A stretch of 34,073 bases of DNA. Source: Methylobacteriaceae bacterium. Lineage in GTDB: Bacteria; Pseudomonadota; Alphaproteobacteria; Rhizobiales; Beijerinckiaceae. A model generated the notes under the pieces. That model did not search any database. It was not told where the DNA came from and saw only the letters and a list, made by a program, of their open reading frames with translations. Both the position numbers and the translations under genes were made by a program. The stretch is from contig JAFAVH010000214.1 of the NCBI GenBank assembly GCA_019242655.1, forward strand, positions 1 to 34,073, in the 5' to 3' direction. Shown here piece by piece: positions 25,427 to 33,300 of the stretch (positions are counted from its first letter, which is position 1; each line of letters starts with the position of its first letter).

Positions 25427-26497
25427 ATGACTTCACCGCTCGCGCGCGCGGCAAACTTTTGCGAACGCTTCGGACTGCGCGTGCCGATCCTGCTCGCGCC
25501 GATGGCCGGCGCTTGCCCGGCGTCGCTGTCGATCGCCGTCGCCAAGTCCGGCGGCATGGGCGCGGCAGGCGCGCTCCTGATGTCGCCCGCCGCAATCGCC
25601 GCCTGGATGCAGGAGTTCCGCTCGTCCTCTAATGGCGCGGTGCAGCTCAATTTGTGGATTCCCGATCCGCCGCCGCAGCGTGACACCGCGCACGAGGGGA
25701 AAGTGCGCGAATTCCTCGGCCGCTTCGGGCCGCCAGTCCCGGAGAATGCTGGCGATTCAACGCCGCCCGATTTCACTTCGCAATGCGAGGCGCTGCTCGC
25801 CGCGGGACCGGCCGTGGTCTCGTCGATCATGGGGCTTTACTCGCCCGATTTTGTCGCGCGTCTGAAGGAACGCGGCATCGTCTGGTTTGCGACCGCGACC
25901 ACCGTCGCCGAGGCGCTCGCGGCGGAAGCCGCCGGCGCCGATGTCGTCGTTGCGCAAGGCGCGGAGGCCGGCGGCCATCGCGGCGCGTTCGAAGCATCGG
26001 AGGCCGAGCGCTGCGCCGTCGGTTTGTTTGCGCTCCTTCCCGCAATCGTCGGCGCAGTGCGCGTGCCTGTTGTCGCGACGGGCGGCATCGGCGACGGCCG
26101 CGGTGTCGCCGCAGCATTGGCGCTCGGTGCAAGCGCGGCGCAAGTCGGCACGGCGTTCCTGCGCTGCCCCGAAGCCAAGACCGCGCCGGCCTGGGCCGAC
26201 GCACTCGCCAATACAAAGCCGGAAGATACCGTGATCTCGCGCGCCTTCAGCGGGCGGCCGGGCCGCTCGATCGCGACGGACTACGCGCGCGCGACGCTGG
26301 CGCCGGATGCACCGACACCCGCGCCTTATCCGGTGCAGCGCGGATTGACAGCAGGGATGCGCGAGGCGGCGACAAAAGCCGGCGACGTGCAGCGCATGCA
26401 GGTCTGGGCCGGCCAGTCGGCTGCGCTGGCGCGCGCCGAGCCGGCGGACGAGATCGTCAATCGCCTTTGGGACGACGCGCGCAAGCTGCTTGCCTGA
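25427..26497 (+). CDS. Nitronate monooxygenase family protein
   Basis: 356-residue FMN-dependent TIM-barrel enzyme of the nitronate monooxygenase (2-nitropropane dioxygenase-like) family, oxidising nitronates such as propionate 3-nitronate. Visible are PILLAPMAGACPASLS near residue 20, SGGMGAAGA near 42, the VVSSIMG segment, the catalytic-His region QGAEAGGHRG near 180, and FMN-phosphate motifs VVATGGIGDGRGVAAALALGASAAQVGTAFLRC near 208-240. Substrate is unknown; many members are class I NMOs with poorly defined physiological roles. It is preceded by about 150 bases with no gene and followed closely by a small membrane protein. Confidence 0.92.
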   Translation: MTSPLARAANFCERFGLRVPILLAPMAGACPASLSIAVAKSGGMGAAGALLMSPAAIAAWMQEFRSSSNGAVQLNLWIPDPPPQRDTAHEGKVREFLGRFGPPVPENAGDSTPPDFTSQCEALLAAGPAVVSSIMGLYSPDFVARLKERGIVWFATATTVAEALAAEAAGADVVVAQGAEAGGHRGAFEASEAERCAVGLFALLPAIVGAVRVPVVATGGIGDGRGVAAALALGASAAQVGTAFLRCPEAKTAPAWADALANTKPEDTVISRAFSGRPGRSIATDYARATLAPDAPTPAPYPVQRGLTAGMREAATKAGDVQRMQVWAGQSAALARAEPADEIVNRLWDDARKLLA

Positions 26498-26508
26498 TAC
26501 AAGCGGGC

Positions 26509-26841
26509 ATGAGCGACGATGATGTCCGCGCCGGACTCGCCGAGATCGAGGAGCGGATCGAGAACCTGCGCGATGCGATCGAAAGCTGCCGCAAGGGCAT
26601 GCTTGTGTCGCGCGCGGCAATCTTTGTGGGCGGCCTTCTGCTCATTGCGGAGCTTCTCGGTCTGTTCGGACCGGTCAATCTGCTTGTCGCGCTCTCGTCG
26701 TTGACAGCAATCATCGGCGGCATCGTCTGGCTCGGCGCCAACAAGACATCGCGCGAGCAGGCGCTGGCGTCGCTGCGCGCGGCGCAAGCAGAATGGCAGG
26801 CGGCAACCGATGCGATCGAGATGTCGGTCATCGGCGAATAG
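26509..26841 (+). CDS. Small membrane protein with two transmembrane helices
   Basis: 110-residue protein hidden within a longer track ORF. A charged coiled-coil segment (about residues 5-33, EIEERIENLRDAIESCRKG) is followed by two hydrophobic helices (about 36-54 and 58-78), then a second charged helix (80-104). This hairpin architecture is typical of small uncharacterised inner-membrane proteins. The start is 11 bases after the nitronate monooxygenase stop, so the two are probably cotranscribed; its stop converges with that of the GMC gene. Function unknown. Confidence 0.78.
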   Translation: MSDDDVRAGLAEIEERIENLRDAIESCRKGMLVSRAAIFVGGLLLIAELLGLFGPVNLLVALSSLTAIIGGIVWLGANKTSREQALASLRAAQAEWQAATDAIEMSVIGE

Positions 26842-26846
26842 CGAAC

Positions 26847-28520
26847 TCAAGTTCGGCCGAGACGCAAATCGCTCGCGATATGCACTGCCGCCTTTTCCGC
26901 CACCATCAAAGTCGGAATATTCGTGTTGGCACGCGGAATCACCGGCATGACGGAGGCGTCGGCAACATACAGGCCCTCGATCCCACGCACGCGCAGCTGC
27001 GGATCAATGACGCTGCCGATCGCGCATGTGCCGGCGGGGTGGAACATTGGCGTCGCGGACGCGAGCACGCATTCATCGAATTGTGCGTCGCTGCGGAAAT
27101 CTCTTATGAGCCGCCCGCGCCCAATCCCGAGTTCGAGCGCGTGACGGCGCAACGGACCGCCGGAATCGATGACGAGTGCGAGCAGCCTATTGAGGATCGT
27201 CGCGGAAAAGCCTGGCGCGTTCAGCGCGCGGATCGGCGGATTTGCCGGCAGCACGAATGTTTCGAGCACTGTGCCGCGTACGGCATCATCGGCGAGCAGA
27301 TCGCGTGCGAACCGCGAGGCGACAAGCAAGCGCTCGCGATCGAGCGGATCGGACAACAGACGAAAATCGACGTCGAGCGGATGCTGCGGGGCTTTGCTCC
27401 GCAGCCGCACCGCGCCGCGCGAATACGGCGCATAGAGCGAGGGACCGATCATGCCGATGCGATTGCCATGCGCGCGACCGCTCGTGCGCGCAATGAAGCT
27501 GACGAAGAGATCGCCCGCCGGCGCATTCGCCTGTTTCGAGGACAGCCGCGCAGAAGATAAGCGTGCGCCCGCCATGCAATAGAAACGCTGCGCCACGTCT
27601 TGTCGCGCGCCGGGACGGATCACCGCGCCAAGATGCGCGAAGACATGGTTCTGCAAGTTCTGCCCGACCGGCAAGTCGGCCAAGACTTGAATGCCAAGCG
27701 GGCTGAGATCGCCGGAGGGGCCGATTCCGGAGCGCAAGAGAAGCGCCGGCGAATGGATCGCTCCCGCGCTCACGATGACGCGGGCCGCTTCGATTCGCGT
27801 GGTGCGTCCTCCCCGGCGCAGGATTTCGGCTCCGGCAACGCGCCGGTCGCGAAAGATCAGCGCGCGTACCTCGGTCTCCGTGAAGATTGCGAGATTGGGC
27901 CGCTGGCGCACCTCGGCGTTGAGATAAACATTGGCGCCGCAGGCGCGCTCCACGCCCGCGCTGGTGATCGGCACGGCGGAAACGCCCTCAACGCCGGCCT
28001 CGAAGCGGGGAAGAAAGCCGATCCCGTGCCGCGCCGCGGCGTCGGCAAGCGCGCGATCGAACGGTGGCCACGCATCGCGCGGCACACGGAGGATCGGGAT
28101 CGGCGCGTTTGGGTCTTCGTCCGGTCCGTCAATCTCGCGTTCGAGCTTGTGGAAGAACGGCTCGACGTCAGCATAAGTCCAACCGGTGGCGCCAAGCGCC
28201 GCCCAACCATTGTAGTCGTCGGGCAGACCGCGCAGCGCCCAAAGCCCCATGACCGAGGAGCCGCCGCCAAGCAGCTTTGCCTGGCTGTAGGATTTCGCCT
28301 CTGACGAAACGGTGCGCGCTTTCAGCTGCGGCCAGAAATAGGCCGGATTGGCGTAAGCGCGCGGGAACACGTCGGCGACATCCGCGGGCAGCTTGTCGGG
28401 CGGCAGGTCCGGACCAGCCTCGACGAGGAGCACGTTCCAGGCGGGGTTCTCGCTGAGGCGCGCAGCAAGCACACAACCTGCCGTGCCGCCGCCGATGATC
28501 AGGACGTCGGGTCTTTCCAT
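26847..28520 (-). CDS. GMC family FAD-dependent oxidoreductase
   Basis: 557-residue FAD alcohol oxidoreductase of the glucose-methanol-choline family. The N-terminal Rossmann motif IIGGGTAGCVLAARL (residues 8-22), the GGGSSVMGLWALRG motif near 85-98, the VSAGAIHSPALLLRSGIGP signature near 252-270 and the C-terminal FHPAGTCAIGSVIDPQLRV (with catalytic His) and ANTNIPTLMVAEKAA segments are in normal order. Substrate is unknown; choline dehydrogenase-like and alcohol dehydrogenases of long-chain or cyclic alcohols share this layout. The divergent ABC binding-protein gene lies 221 bases upstream, in a spacer with a tandem repeat. Confidence 0.93.
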   Translation of the reverse strand: MERPDVLIIGGGTAGCVLAARLSENPAWNVLLVEAGPDLPPDKLPADVADVFPRAYANPAYFWPQLKARTVSSEAKSYSQAKLLGGGSSVMGLWALRGLPDDYNGWAALGATGWTYADVEPFFHKLEREIDGPDEDPNAPIPILRVPRDAWPPFDRALADAAARHGIGFLPRFEAGVEGVSAVPITSAGVERACGANVYLNAEVRQRPNLAIFTETEVRALIFRDRRVAGAEILRRGGRTTRIEAARVIVSAGAIHSPALLLRSGIGPSGDLSPLGIQVLADLPVGQNLQNHVFAHLGAVIRPGARQDVAQRFYCMAGARLSSARLSSKQANAPAGDLFVSFIARTSGRAHGNRIGMIGPSLYAPYSRGAVRLRSKAPQHPLDVDFRLLSDPLDRERLLVASRFARDLLADDAVRGTVLETFVLPANPPIRALNAPGFSATILNRLLALVIDSGGPLRRHALELGIGRGRLIRDFRSDAQFDECVLASATPMFHPAGTCAIGSVIDPQLRVRGIEGLYVADASVMPVIPRANTNIPTLMVAEKAAVHIASDLRLGRT

Positions 28521-28676
28521 GCGGCGGCTTGTAAAGGGATGCGGCGGGGGCGTGAACCCACTTCTGCGTCGTTAACAACCCCGGCTAAAGAACATGATGA
28601 CAAAGCGCCGAAAAATGAATTCGCTCGGCAGCACGCCGCGAGGATGCTACGCAGGCGCTGCGCCGCAAGAGCGCAT

Positions 28677-28724
28677 GGGAATGACAGGCTTCGGGAACGA
28701 CGGCCTTTGGGAACGACAGGCTTC
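28677..28724 (+). repeat. Three 16-base tandem repeats upstream of the ABC binding protein gene
   Basis: Units GGGAATGACAGGCTTC, GGGAACGACGGCCTTT and GGGAACGACAGGCTTC follow each other without a gap. The array ends six bases before the ribosome-binding site (GGAGGAG), so it lies in the 5' leader or promoter of the gene. The GGGAATGAC core is shared with the end of the palindromic element downstream of the same gene. Confidence 0.8.
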
Positions 28725-28741
28725 GGCCGGGAGGAGTTTGA

Positions 28742-29998
28742 ATGAATAAGCTGATCCGTGGGCTTGCGGGCGCGCTCGCGCTTGCTGCGTTGTCGCTGCC
28801 GATGTCGGCCGCTAATGCCCAACAGCCCGTGAAAATTGGCTTCGGCATGGCGCTGTCGGGCGGCCTTGCCGCGGGCGGTAAGGCCGGATTGCTCGCCTAT
28901 CAGATCTGGGCGGAAGAGGTGAACGCGCGCGGCGGTCTGCTCGGGCGCAAGGTCGATCTTGTCTATTACGACGACCAGTCGAATCCGGCGACCGTGCCCG
29001 GCATCTATACGAAGCTCCTCGACGTCGACAAAGCCGATCTCGTCATGTCCGGCTATGCGACGGTGCCAACCGCGGCGGCGATGCCGATCATCATTCAGCG
29101 CAACAAGCTGTTCATGTCGCTCTTCGCTCTCGGCGCCAACAACCAGTTCGATTACCCACGCTACTTCCAGATCATGCCGAGCGGGCCCGACCCGAAGCCG
29201 GCCTTCTCCGAAGGCTTCTTCGCAGCGGCGGCGAAACTCAATCCTAAGCCGAAGACCGTCGCCATGGCCGGCGCCGACGCCGAGTTCTCCGTCAACGCGA
29301 TGGAAGGCGCGCGCGAGAACATCAAGAAGATGGGCTTCCAGATCGTCTACGACAAAACCTATCCGCCGAACACGATCGACTTCACCCCGATCGTTCGCGC
29401 GATGAAGGCAACCAATCCCGATCTCTTCTACATCGCGTCTTATCCGCCGGATTCGGCCGGCATGATCAACGCCGTCAACGAAGTCGGCGTGCAGGCGCAG
29501 ATGATCGGCGGCAGTATGGTCGGCGTTCAGTTCGCCGCGCTCAAGAGCAAATTCGGCGCGCAACTCAACAACTGGGTCAATTATGAGTATTTCGTGCCTG
29601 CGCCGACGATGCAATTCGCCGGCATGGACGACTTCCTCAAGAAATACAGGGAACGTGCCCTACCGGCCGGCGTCGACGCACTCGGCCTCTACATACCGAT
29701 TTACGCTTATGCCGAGATGCAAATCCTCGAGTCGGCGATAAAAGCCGTCAATTCGTTCGACGACGCCAAGCTCGCCGATTACATAAGGGCAAACGAGTTC
29801 GACACGATCGTCGGCAAAATCAAGTTCGGCCGCTACGGCGAATGGGCGAAGTCGCGCATCCTGATGGTGCAGTTCCGCGGATTGAAGGGCAACGATCTCG
29901 AGCAGTTCAAGGACCCCGCGCATAGCGTGATCCTATTCCCTGAACAGTACAAGTCGGGAGAGGTGCAGGCCCCGTTCGACTCGGCGAAGAACAAGTAG
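28742..29998 (+). CDS. Branched-chain amino acid-type ABC transporter substrate-binding protein
   Basis: 418-residue periplasmic binding protein of the HAAT (LivK-like) type 1 fold. The signal peptide ends at SAANA-QQ (about residue 28). Domain I begins KIGFGMALSGGLAAGG with the Leu/Ile/Val-binding-like ligand Ser/Gly segment, followed by the type 1 periplasmic signature VNARGGLLGRKVDLVYYDDQSNP. The C-terminal half shows FYIASYPPDSAGMINAVNEVG. Ligand unknown; in this group it is often an aromatic or aliphatic acid rather than an amino acid. GGAGGAG precedes the ATG. No permease or ATPase genes of the HAAT type are adjacent. Confidence 0.93.
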   Translation: MNKLIRGLAGALALAALSLPMSAANAQQPVKIGFGMALSGGLAAGGKAGLLAYQIWAEEVNARGGLLGRKVDLVYYDDQSNPATVPGIYTKLLDVDKADLVMSGYATVPTAAAMPIIIQRNKLFMSLFALGANNQFDYPRYFQIMPSGPDPKPAFSEGFFAAAAKLNPKPKTVAMAGADAEFSVNAMEGARENIKKMGFQIVYDKTYPPNTIDFTPIVRAMKATNPDLFYIASYPPDSAGMINAVNEVGVQAQMIGGSMVGVQFAALKSKFGAQLNNWVNYEYFVPAPTMQFAGMDDFLKKYRERALPAGVDALGLYIPIYAYAEMQILESAIKAVNSFDDAKLADYIRANEFDTIVGKIKFGRYGEWAKSRILMVQFRGLKGNDLEQFKDPAHSVILFPEQYKSGEVQAPFDSAKNK

Positions 29999-30000
29999 GC

Positions 30001-30084
30001 GTCATTCCCGCGCAAGCGGGAATCCAAAGCCCTCGTACGAATGTTTTGGATTCCCGATCGCTCCTGCGGAGCGTCGGGAATGAC
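30001..30084. repeat. REP-like palindromic element with terminal inverted repeats
   Basis: An 84-base element begins GTCATTCCCG and ends CGGGAATGAC, and has an internal ATTCCAAAG/TTTGGATT repeat. It folds into a CCCGC-GCAA-GCGGG hairpin and a second longer hairpin (CCCGA, bulge, CGCTCC/GGAGCG, TCGGG). Elements with this terminus are widespread in some Rhizobiales genomes and often sit after genes; here it directly follows the ABC binding-protein stop and may also act as a transcript-stabilising or terminating structure. Confidence 0.78.
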
Positions 30085-30117
30085 ACTCTGCGATAAATCG
30101 GCAAACGGAACTTCACC

Positions 30118-30423
30118 ATGCCTGCTTATTGGGTCGCGCGATCGCGCATCAACGATCCCGTCGCGTATAAGAAATATACCGACCGCGTGCCGGGCATTCT
30201 CGCCAAGTACGGCGGCAAGGTTCTGGCGCGCGGCGGCAAATATCAGGTGATGGAGGGGCCGGAAAAATTCAAGCGCTTTGTCGTCATCGAATTCCCGACA
30301 TTCGAGCAGGGCGTCGCCTGTTTCACCTCGAAGGAATATGACGAGGCGGCGGCGTTCCGCCGCAGCGGAGCGGGCGAGGTCGAGACAATCATCGTCGAAG
30401 GCGGCGAGGCGACGCCGGTTTAG
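30118..30423 (+). CDS. DUF1330 family protein
   Basis: 101-residue cytosolic protein of the DUF1330 (ABM-like ferredoxin fold) family, with AYWVARSRINDPVAYKKYTDRVPGILAKYGGKVLARGG, then FKRFVVIEFPTFEQGVACFTSKEYDEAAAFRR, the family core. Function is unknown; these small dimers may bind small molecules. It follows the REP-like element by 33 bases, so it probably has its own expression signals or depends on readthrough. It converges with the CoA-transferase gene. Confidence 0.9.
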   Translation: MPAYWVARSRINDPVAYKKYTDRVPGILAKYGGKVLARGGKYQVMEGPEKFKRFVVIEFPTFEQGVACFTSKEYDEAAAFRRSGAGEVETIIVEGGEATPV

Positions 30424-30425
30424 TC

Positions 30426-30469
30426 TCGCCTGCGCGCTGTTTGCGCAAACGTATGATTAAGTCAGGCGA
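30426..30469. terminator. Possible hairpin between convergent genes
   Basis: TCGCCTG (30426-30432) pairs with CAGGCGA (30463-30469), and within the loop GTTTGCGCAAAC (30439-30450) is a perfect 12-base palindrome. It lies between the DUF1330 stop and the end of the CoA-transferase gene and overlaps the latter by a few bases. No T-run follows, so the role is uncertain. Confidence 0.3.
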
Positions 30470-31604
30470 CAATCTTCGCCTTTCGCAATGCGCTGATTTC
30501 GTCGCCGGCAAGGCCGCATTCGCGAAGAATTGCATCGCATTCGGCGGCGGCGCCCTGCGTTACGCCAACCTTTCGCGTCCCGGCACGGGCGAAGCGCGGT
30601 GCGGCGCCCGGGCGTGGATAACCCTCATCGCGATGGAATGTGTTGCGTGCGCTCAAGTGCGCATGATGCGGCGCTTCGTCCAATGTGAGCACGGGCGTGA
30701 CGCAGGAATCGGTGCCTTCAAGGAGTGCGCACCATTCCTCACGTGAACGTTGCTTGAAGATGCCAACCATCTTTGCCCGCAACGCGGGCCAATGCGCGCG
30801 ATCGCTCTGACGCTTGATGTCTTCCTCATCAAGGCCGATACGCCGCGCCAATTCCTGGAAGAACTTCGCTTCGATCGCGCCGATGGCCAGATAAAGCCCG
30901 TCGCGCGTTTCGTACGTGTCGTACCACGGCGCGCCGCCGTCGAGTATGTTCTCGCCGCGCGTGCCATCCCAGCGTCCCGATGCTTTCAGGCTGTAGAAGA
31001 TCGTCATCAGTGACGCGGCGCCATCGACCATCGCCGCATCGATGACGTCGCCCCGCCCGGTTGCGCGCGCGTTGATGATGCCGGCAAGAATGCCGATCGC
31101 GAGATAAAGCGAGCCGCCGCCATAGTCGCCGACCAGATTGAGCGGCGGCACAGGCTTACGCCCGCACTCGCCGATGCTTGCGAGCGCGCCAGTGAGCGCG
31201 ATGTAATTGATGTCGTGTCCGGCGGCTTGCGAGAGCGGCCCCTCCTGGCCGAACCCGGTCATGCGGCCATAGACCAGGCGCGGATTTCGTTGCAAGCAGA
31301 TGTCGGGACCAAGTCCCAGCCGCTCCATGACCTTTGGCCGAAATCCTTCGATCAGCGCGTCCGCCGTCTCGATAAGTTTGAGAACGATGTCGATCGCCTG
31401 CGGCTGCTTCAGGTCGAGCGCGAGCGAGCGGCGGCCACGCGCGACAAAATCCGTGCGCTTCGATGTCGGCACCCCGAGATCGCTGCCGCCGATGCGATCG
31501 ATGCGGATCACGTGCGCGCCCATGTCGGCGAGCAGCATGGCGCAAAACGGAGCCGGGCCGATGCCGGCCATTTCGATGATCGTCACCCCTTGCAGCGGTC
31601 CCAA
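30462..31604 (-). CDS. Family III CoA transferase, alpha-methylacyl-CoA racemase-like
   Basis: 380-residue CaiB/BaiF protein whose motifs fit alpha-methylacyl-CoA racemase (AMACR), which inverts the 2-methyl branch of acyl-CoA: MLLADMGAHVIRIDRIG near the start, RMTGFGQEGPLSQAAGHDINYIALTGAL with the proton-transfer His130, and LVGDYGGGSLYLAIGIL with Asp160. Together these match the His/Asp pair of racemases. The start is a TTG eight bases after GGAG. It lies 19 bases after recQ, probably cotranscribed. CoA transfer rather than racemisation cannot be excluded. Confidence 0.86.
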   Translation of the reverse strand: MGPLQGVTIIEMAGIGPAPFCAMLLADMGAHVIRIDRIGGSDLGVPTSKRTDFVARGRRSLALDLKQPQAIDIVLKLIETADALIEGFRPKVMERLGLGPDICLQRNPRLVYGRMTGFGQEGPLSQAAGHDINYIALTGALASIGECGRKPVPPLNLVGDYGGGSLYLAIGILAGIINARATGRGDVIDAAMVDGAASLMTIFYSLKASGRWDGTRGENILDGGAPWYDTYETRDGLYLAIGAIEAKFFQELARRIGLDEEDIKRQSDRAHWPALRAKMVGIFKQRSREEWCALLEGTDSCVTPVLTLDEAPHHAHLSARNTFHRDEGYPRPGAAPRFARAGTRKVGVTQGAAAECDAILRECGLAGDEISALRKAKIVA

Positions 31605-31623
31605 AATCGTTGCTCCGTTTCGG

Positions 31624-33237
31624 TCAGATATTTCGAAGTTCGTTCCGCAAAATCTCGGTCAACGCCTGCGCGAGAGGTTCGTCGCGGATTTGATGGCGAG
31701 CGAAAGCTTCGGGAATTGCCGCTGGCGAGATCGCACCGGTGAGCGCCACTTCACGCAGGACCGCGTCCGGCACAAGATGCGCCGGGGCGCATCGCCGCCG
31801 CTGGGCGATGGAGAGGCGCGCCGATTTCATGCGCAACACCGCTCTTTCCTGGGCGATGGTCAGAGTCGGCAGACGATCCGCTTGGGGCGCCTGCGGCGCA
31901 GGCCCGTTCGTATCGGCCGGCGGATCATCCGGCGCCGGTGGGCGTGCCTCGGCGAGCGAAGCGATAAATCTTGTCGCGCGCGTTCGCGCATAAGCGGCGC
32001 CGGACATCGGCAATTGCGCGGCGCGGCGCAATTGCATGAAGCCTCTCTGGCAATTGTCGCATCTGCCGCAAGGCGCGCCGCCATCGCCGAGCGCGCGCAG
32101 CAATATCTGCTGCCGGCACGTTGATGCGCGGCAGAATTCCTCGATCAGCCTGAGTTTCGTCGCCGCTTCGTGTTGGCGGTCCGACTCGGCGATGCTGCCG
32201 AGCTGCAGCCGGCGCGCGTCAAAGTCTTGCAGCGTATAAAGGAGCAGCGTTTCCGCGGGCAGTCCGTCGCGGCCGGCACGCCCGGTTTCCTGATAATATG
32301 TCTCCATCGAGGACGGCAGATCGACATGGCAGATGAAACGCACATCGGCCTTGTCGATGCCCATGCCGAACGCGATCGTCGCGACCATGACGACGCCTTT
32401 GTCCGTGATGAACTCGTCCTGATGCGCATGACGCGTGCCGCCGTCGAGGCCGGCATGGTAAGGGAGCGCCTTGAAGCCGGCATCGCGCAATTGCCGCGCA
32501 AGCCGGTCGGTCTTCTCGCGGGTCGCGCAATAGACGATGCCGGACTTGCCGGCATGTTGGGCGAGAAATTGCTGCAGCTGCCGCAAGCCGGCGCGACGAC
32601 GCTCGACGCGATGCGATAGATTCGACCGCTCGAACGATCCGGCGAAGACCTGCGGCGGCGCGCGGAACAGGCTGTCGATAATCTCCGCGCGCGTCGGCGG
32701 CGCCGCGGTCGCCGTGACCGCGACGATCTGCCTGACGCCGATCGCGTCGGCTGCTTTGCGGAGGTTGCGATATTCGGGGCGAAACTCGTGTCCCCAGTGC
32801 GCAATGCAATGCGCTTCGTCGACCGCCATGATCTGCGGATGCACCGCGCGCAAAGCCGCAATCATTCCCGGCTGATCCAGGCGCTCCGGCGCGACATAGA
32901 GGAGCTTCAGGCTGCCGGCACGCAGTCGCGCCAGGACCTCCGCGATCTCGCGCGGCTCGGCCGCCGAATGCAACGTCGCCGCGGGAATGCCGAGCGCCGC
33001 GAGATGCTGCACCTGGTCGCGCATCAGCGAGACCAATGGCGAGACGACGACGGTCAGTGACGGCAGGATGAGTGCGGGCAATTGGTAGAGCAGCGACTTG
33101 CCGGAGCCGGTCGGCAGAACGGCAAGAACATCGCGGCCATCGATAACAGCGCTTATGATCTCCGCCTGCCCTGGTCGAAAATCATCATGGCCGAAGCGGT
33201 CGCGCAGAACGCTTCGCGCTTCTTGCAAACCCGGCAC
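31624..33237 (-). CDS. recQ: RecQ-like ATP-dependent DNA helicase
   Basis: 3'-5' DNA helicase of superfamily 2, used in recombination repair and fork restart. The 537 residues show motif I LPTGSGKS (41-48), DEAHCIAHWGHEFRPEY (140-156) containing the DEAH box and aromatic loop, motif VI QETGRAGRDG near 325, and the four-Cys zinc site (FCRASTCRQQ ... CGRCDNC). The C-terminal region is short: no normal winged-helix domain is clear and only a degenerate HRDC-like stretch (RRCAPAHLVPDAVLREVA) follows a Pro-rich linker. Start is GTG, seven bases after GGGAG. The helicase core is intact. Confidence 0.93.
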   Translation of the reverse strand: MPGLQEARSVLRDRFGHDDFRPGQAEIISAVIDGRDVLAVLPTGSGKSLLYQLPALILPSLTVVVSPLVSLMRDQVQHLAALGIPAATLHSAAEPREIAEVLARLRAGSLKLLYVAPERLDQPGMIAALRAVHPQIMAVDEAHCIAHWGHEFRPEYRNLRKAADAIGVRQIVAVTATAAPPTRAEIIDSLFRAPPQVFAGSFERSNLSHRVERRRAGLRQLQQFLAQHAGKSGIVYCATREKTDRLARQLRDAGFKALPYHAGLDGGTRHAHQDEFITDKGVVMVATIAFGMGIDKADVRFICHVDLPSSMETYYQETGRAGRDGLPAETLLLYTLQDFDARRLQLGSIAESDRQHEAATKLRLIEEFCRASTCRQQILLRALGDGGAPCGRCDNCQRGFMQLRRAAQLPMSGAAYARTRATRFIASLAEARPPAPDDPPADTNGPAPQAPQADRLPTLTIAQERAVLRMKSARLSIAQRRRCAPAHLVPDAVLREVALTGAISPAAIPEAFARHQIRDEPLAQALTEILRNELRNI

Positions 33238-33300
33238 TCAACGCTCCCTAGACCGCACCGAGGCAAGCCTAGCACGGGGCGGGGCGGCGAACGAGACGGA

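Noticed and set aside
27600-28304. 234-residue plus-strand ORF inside the GMC gene
   Set aside because: Antisense to a gene with complete GMC motifs.
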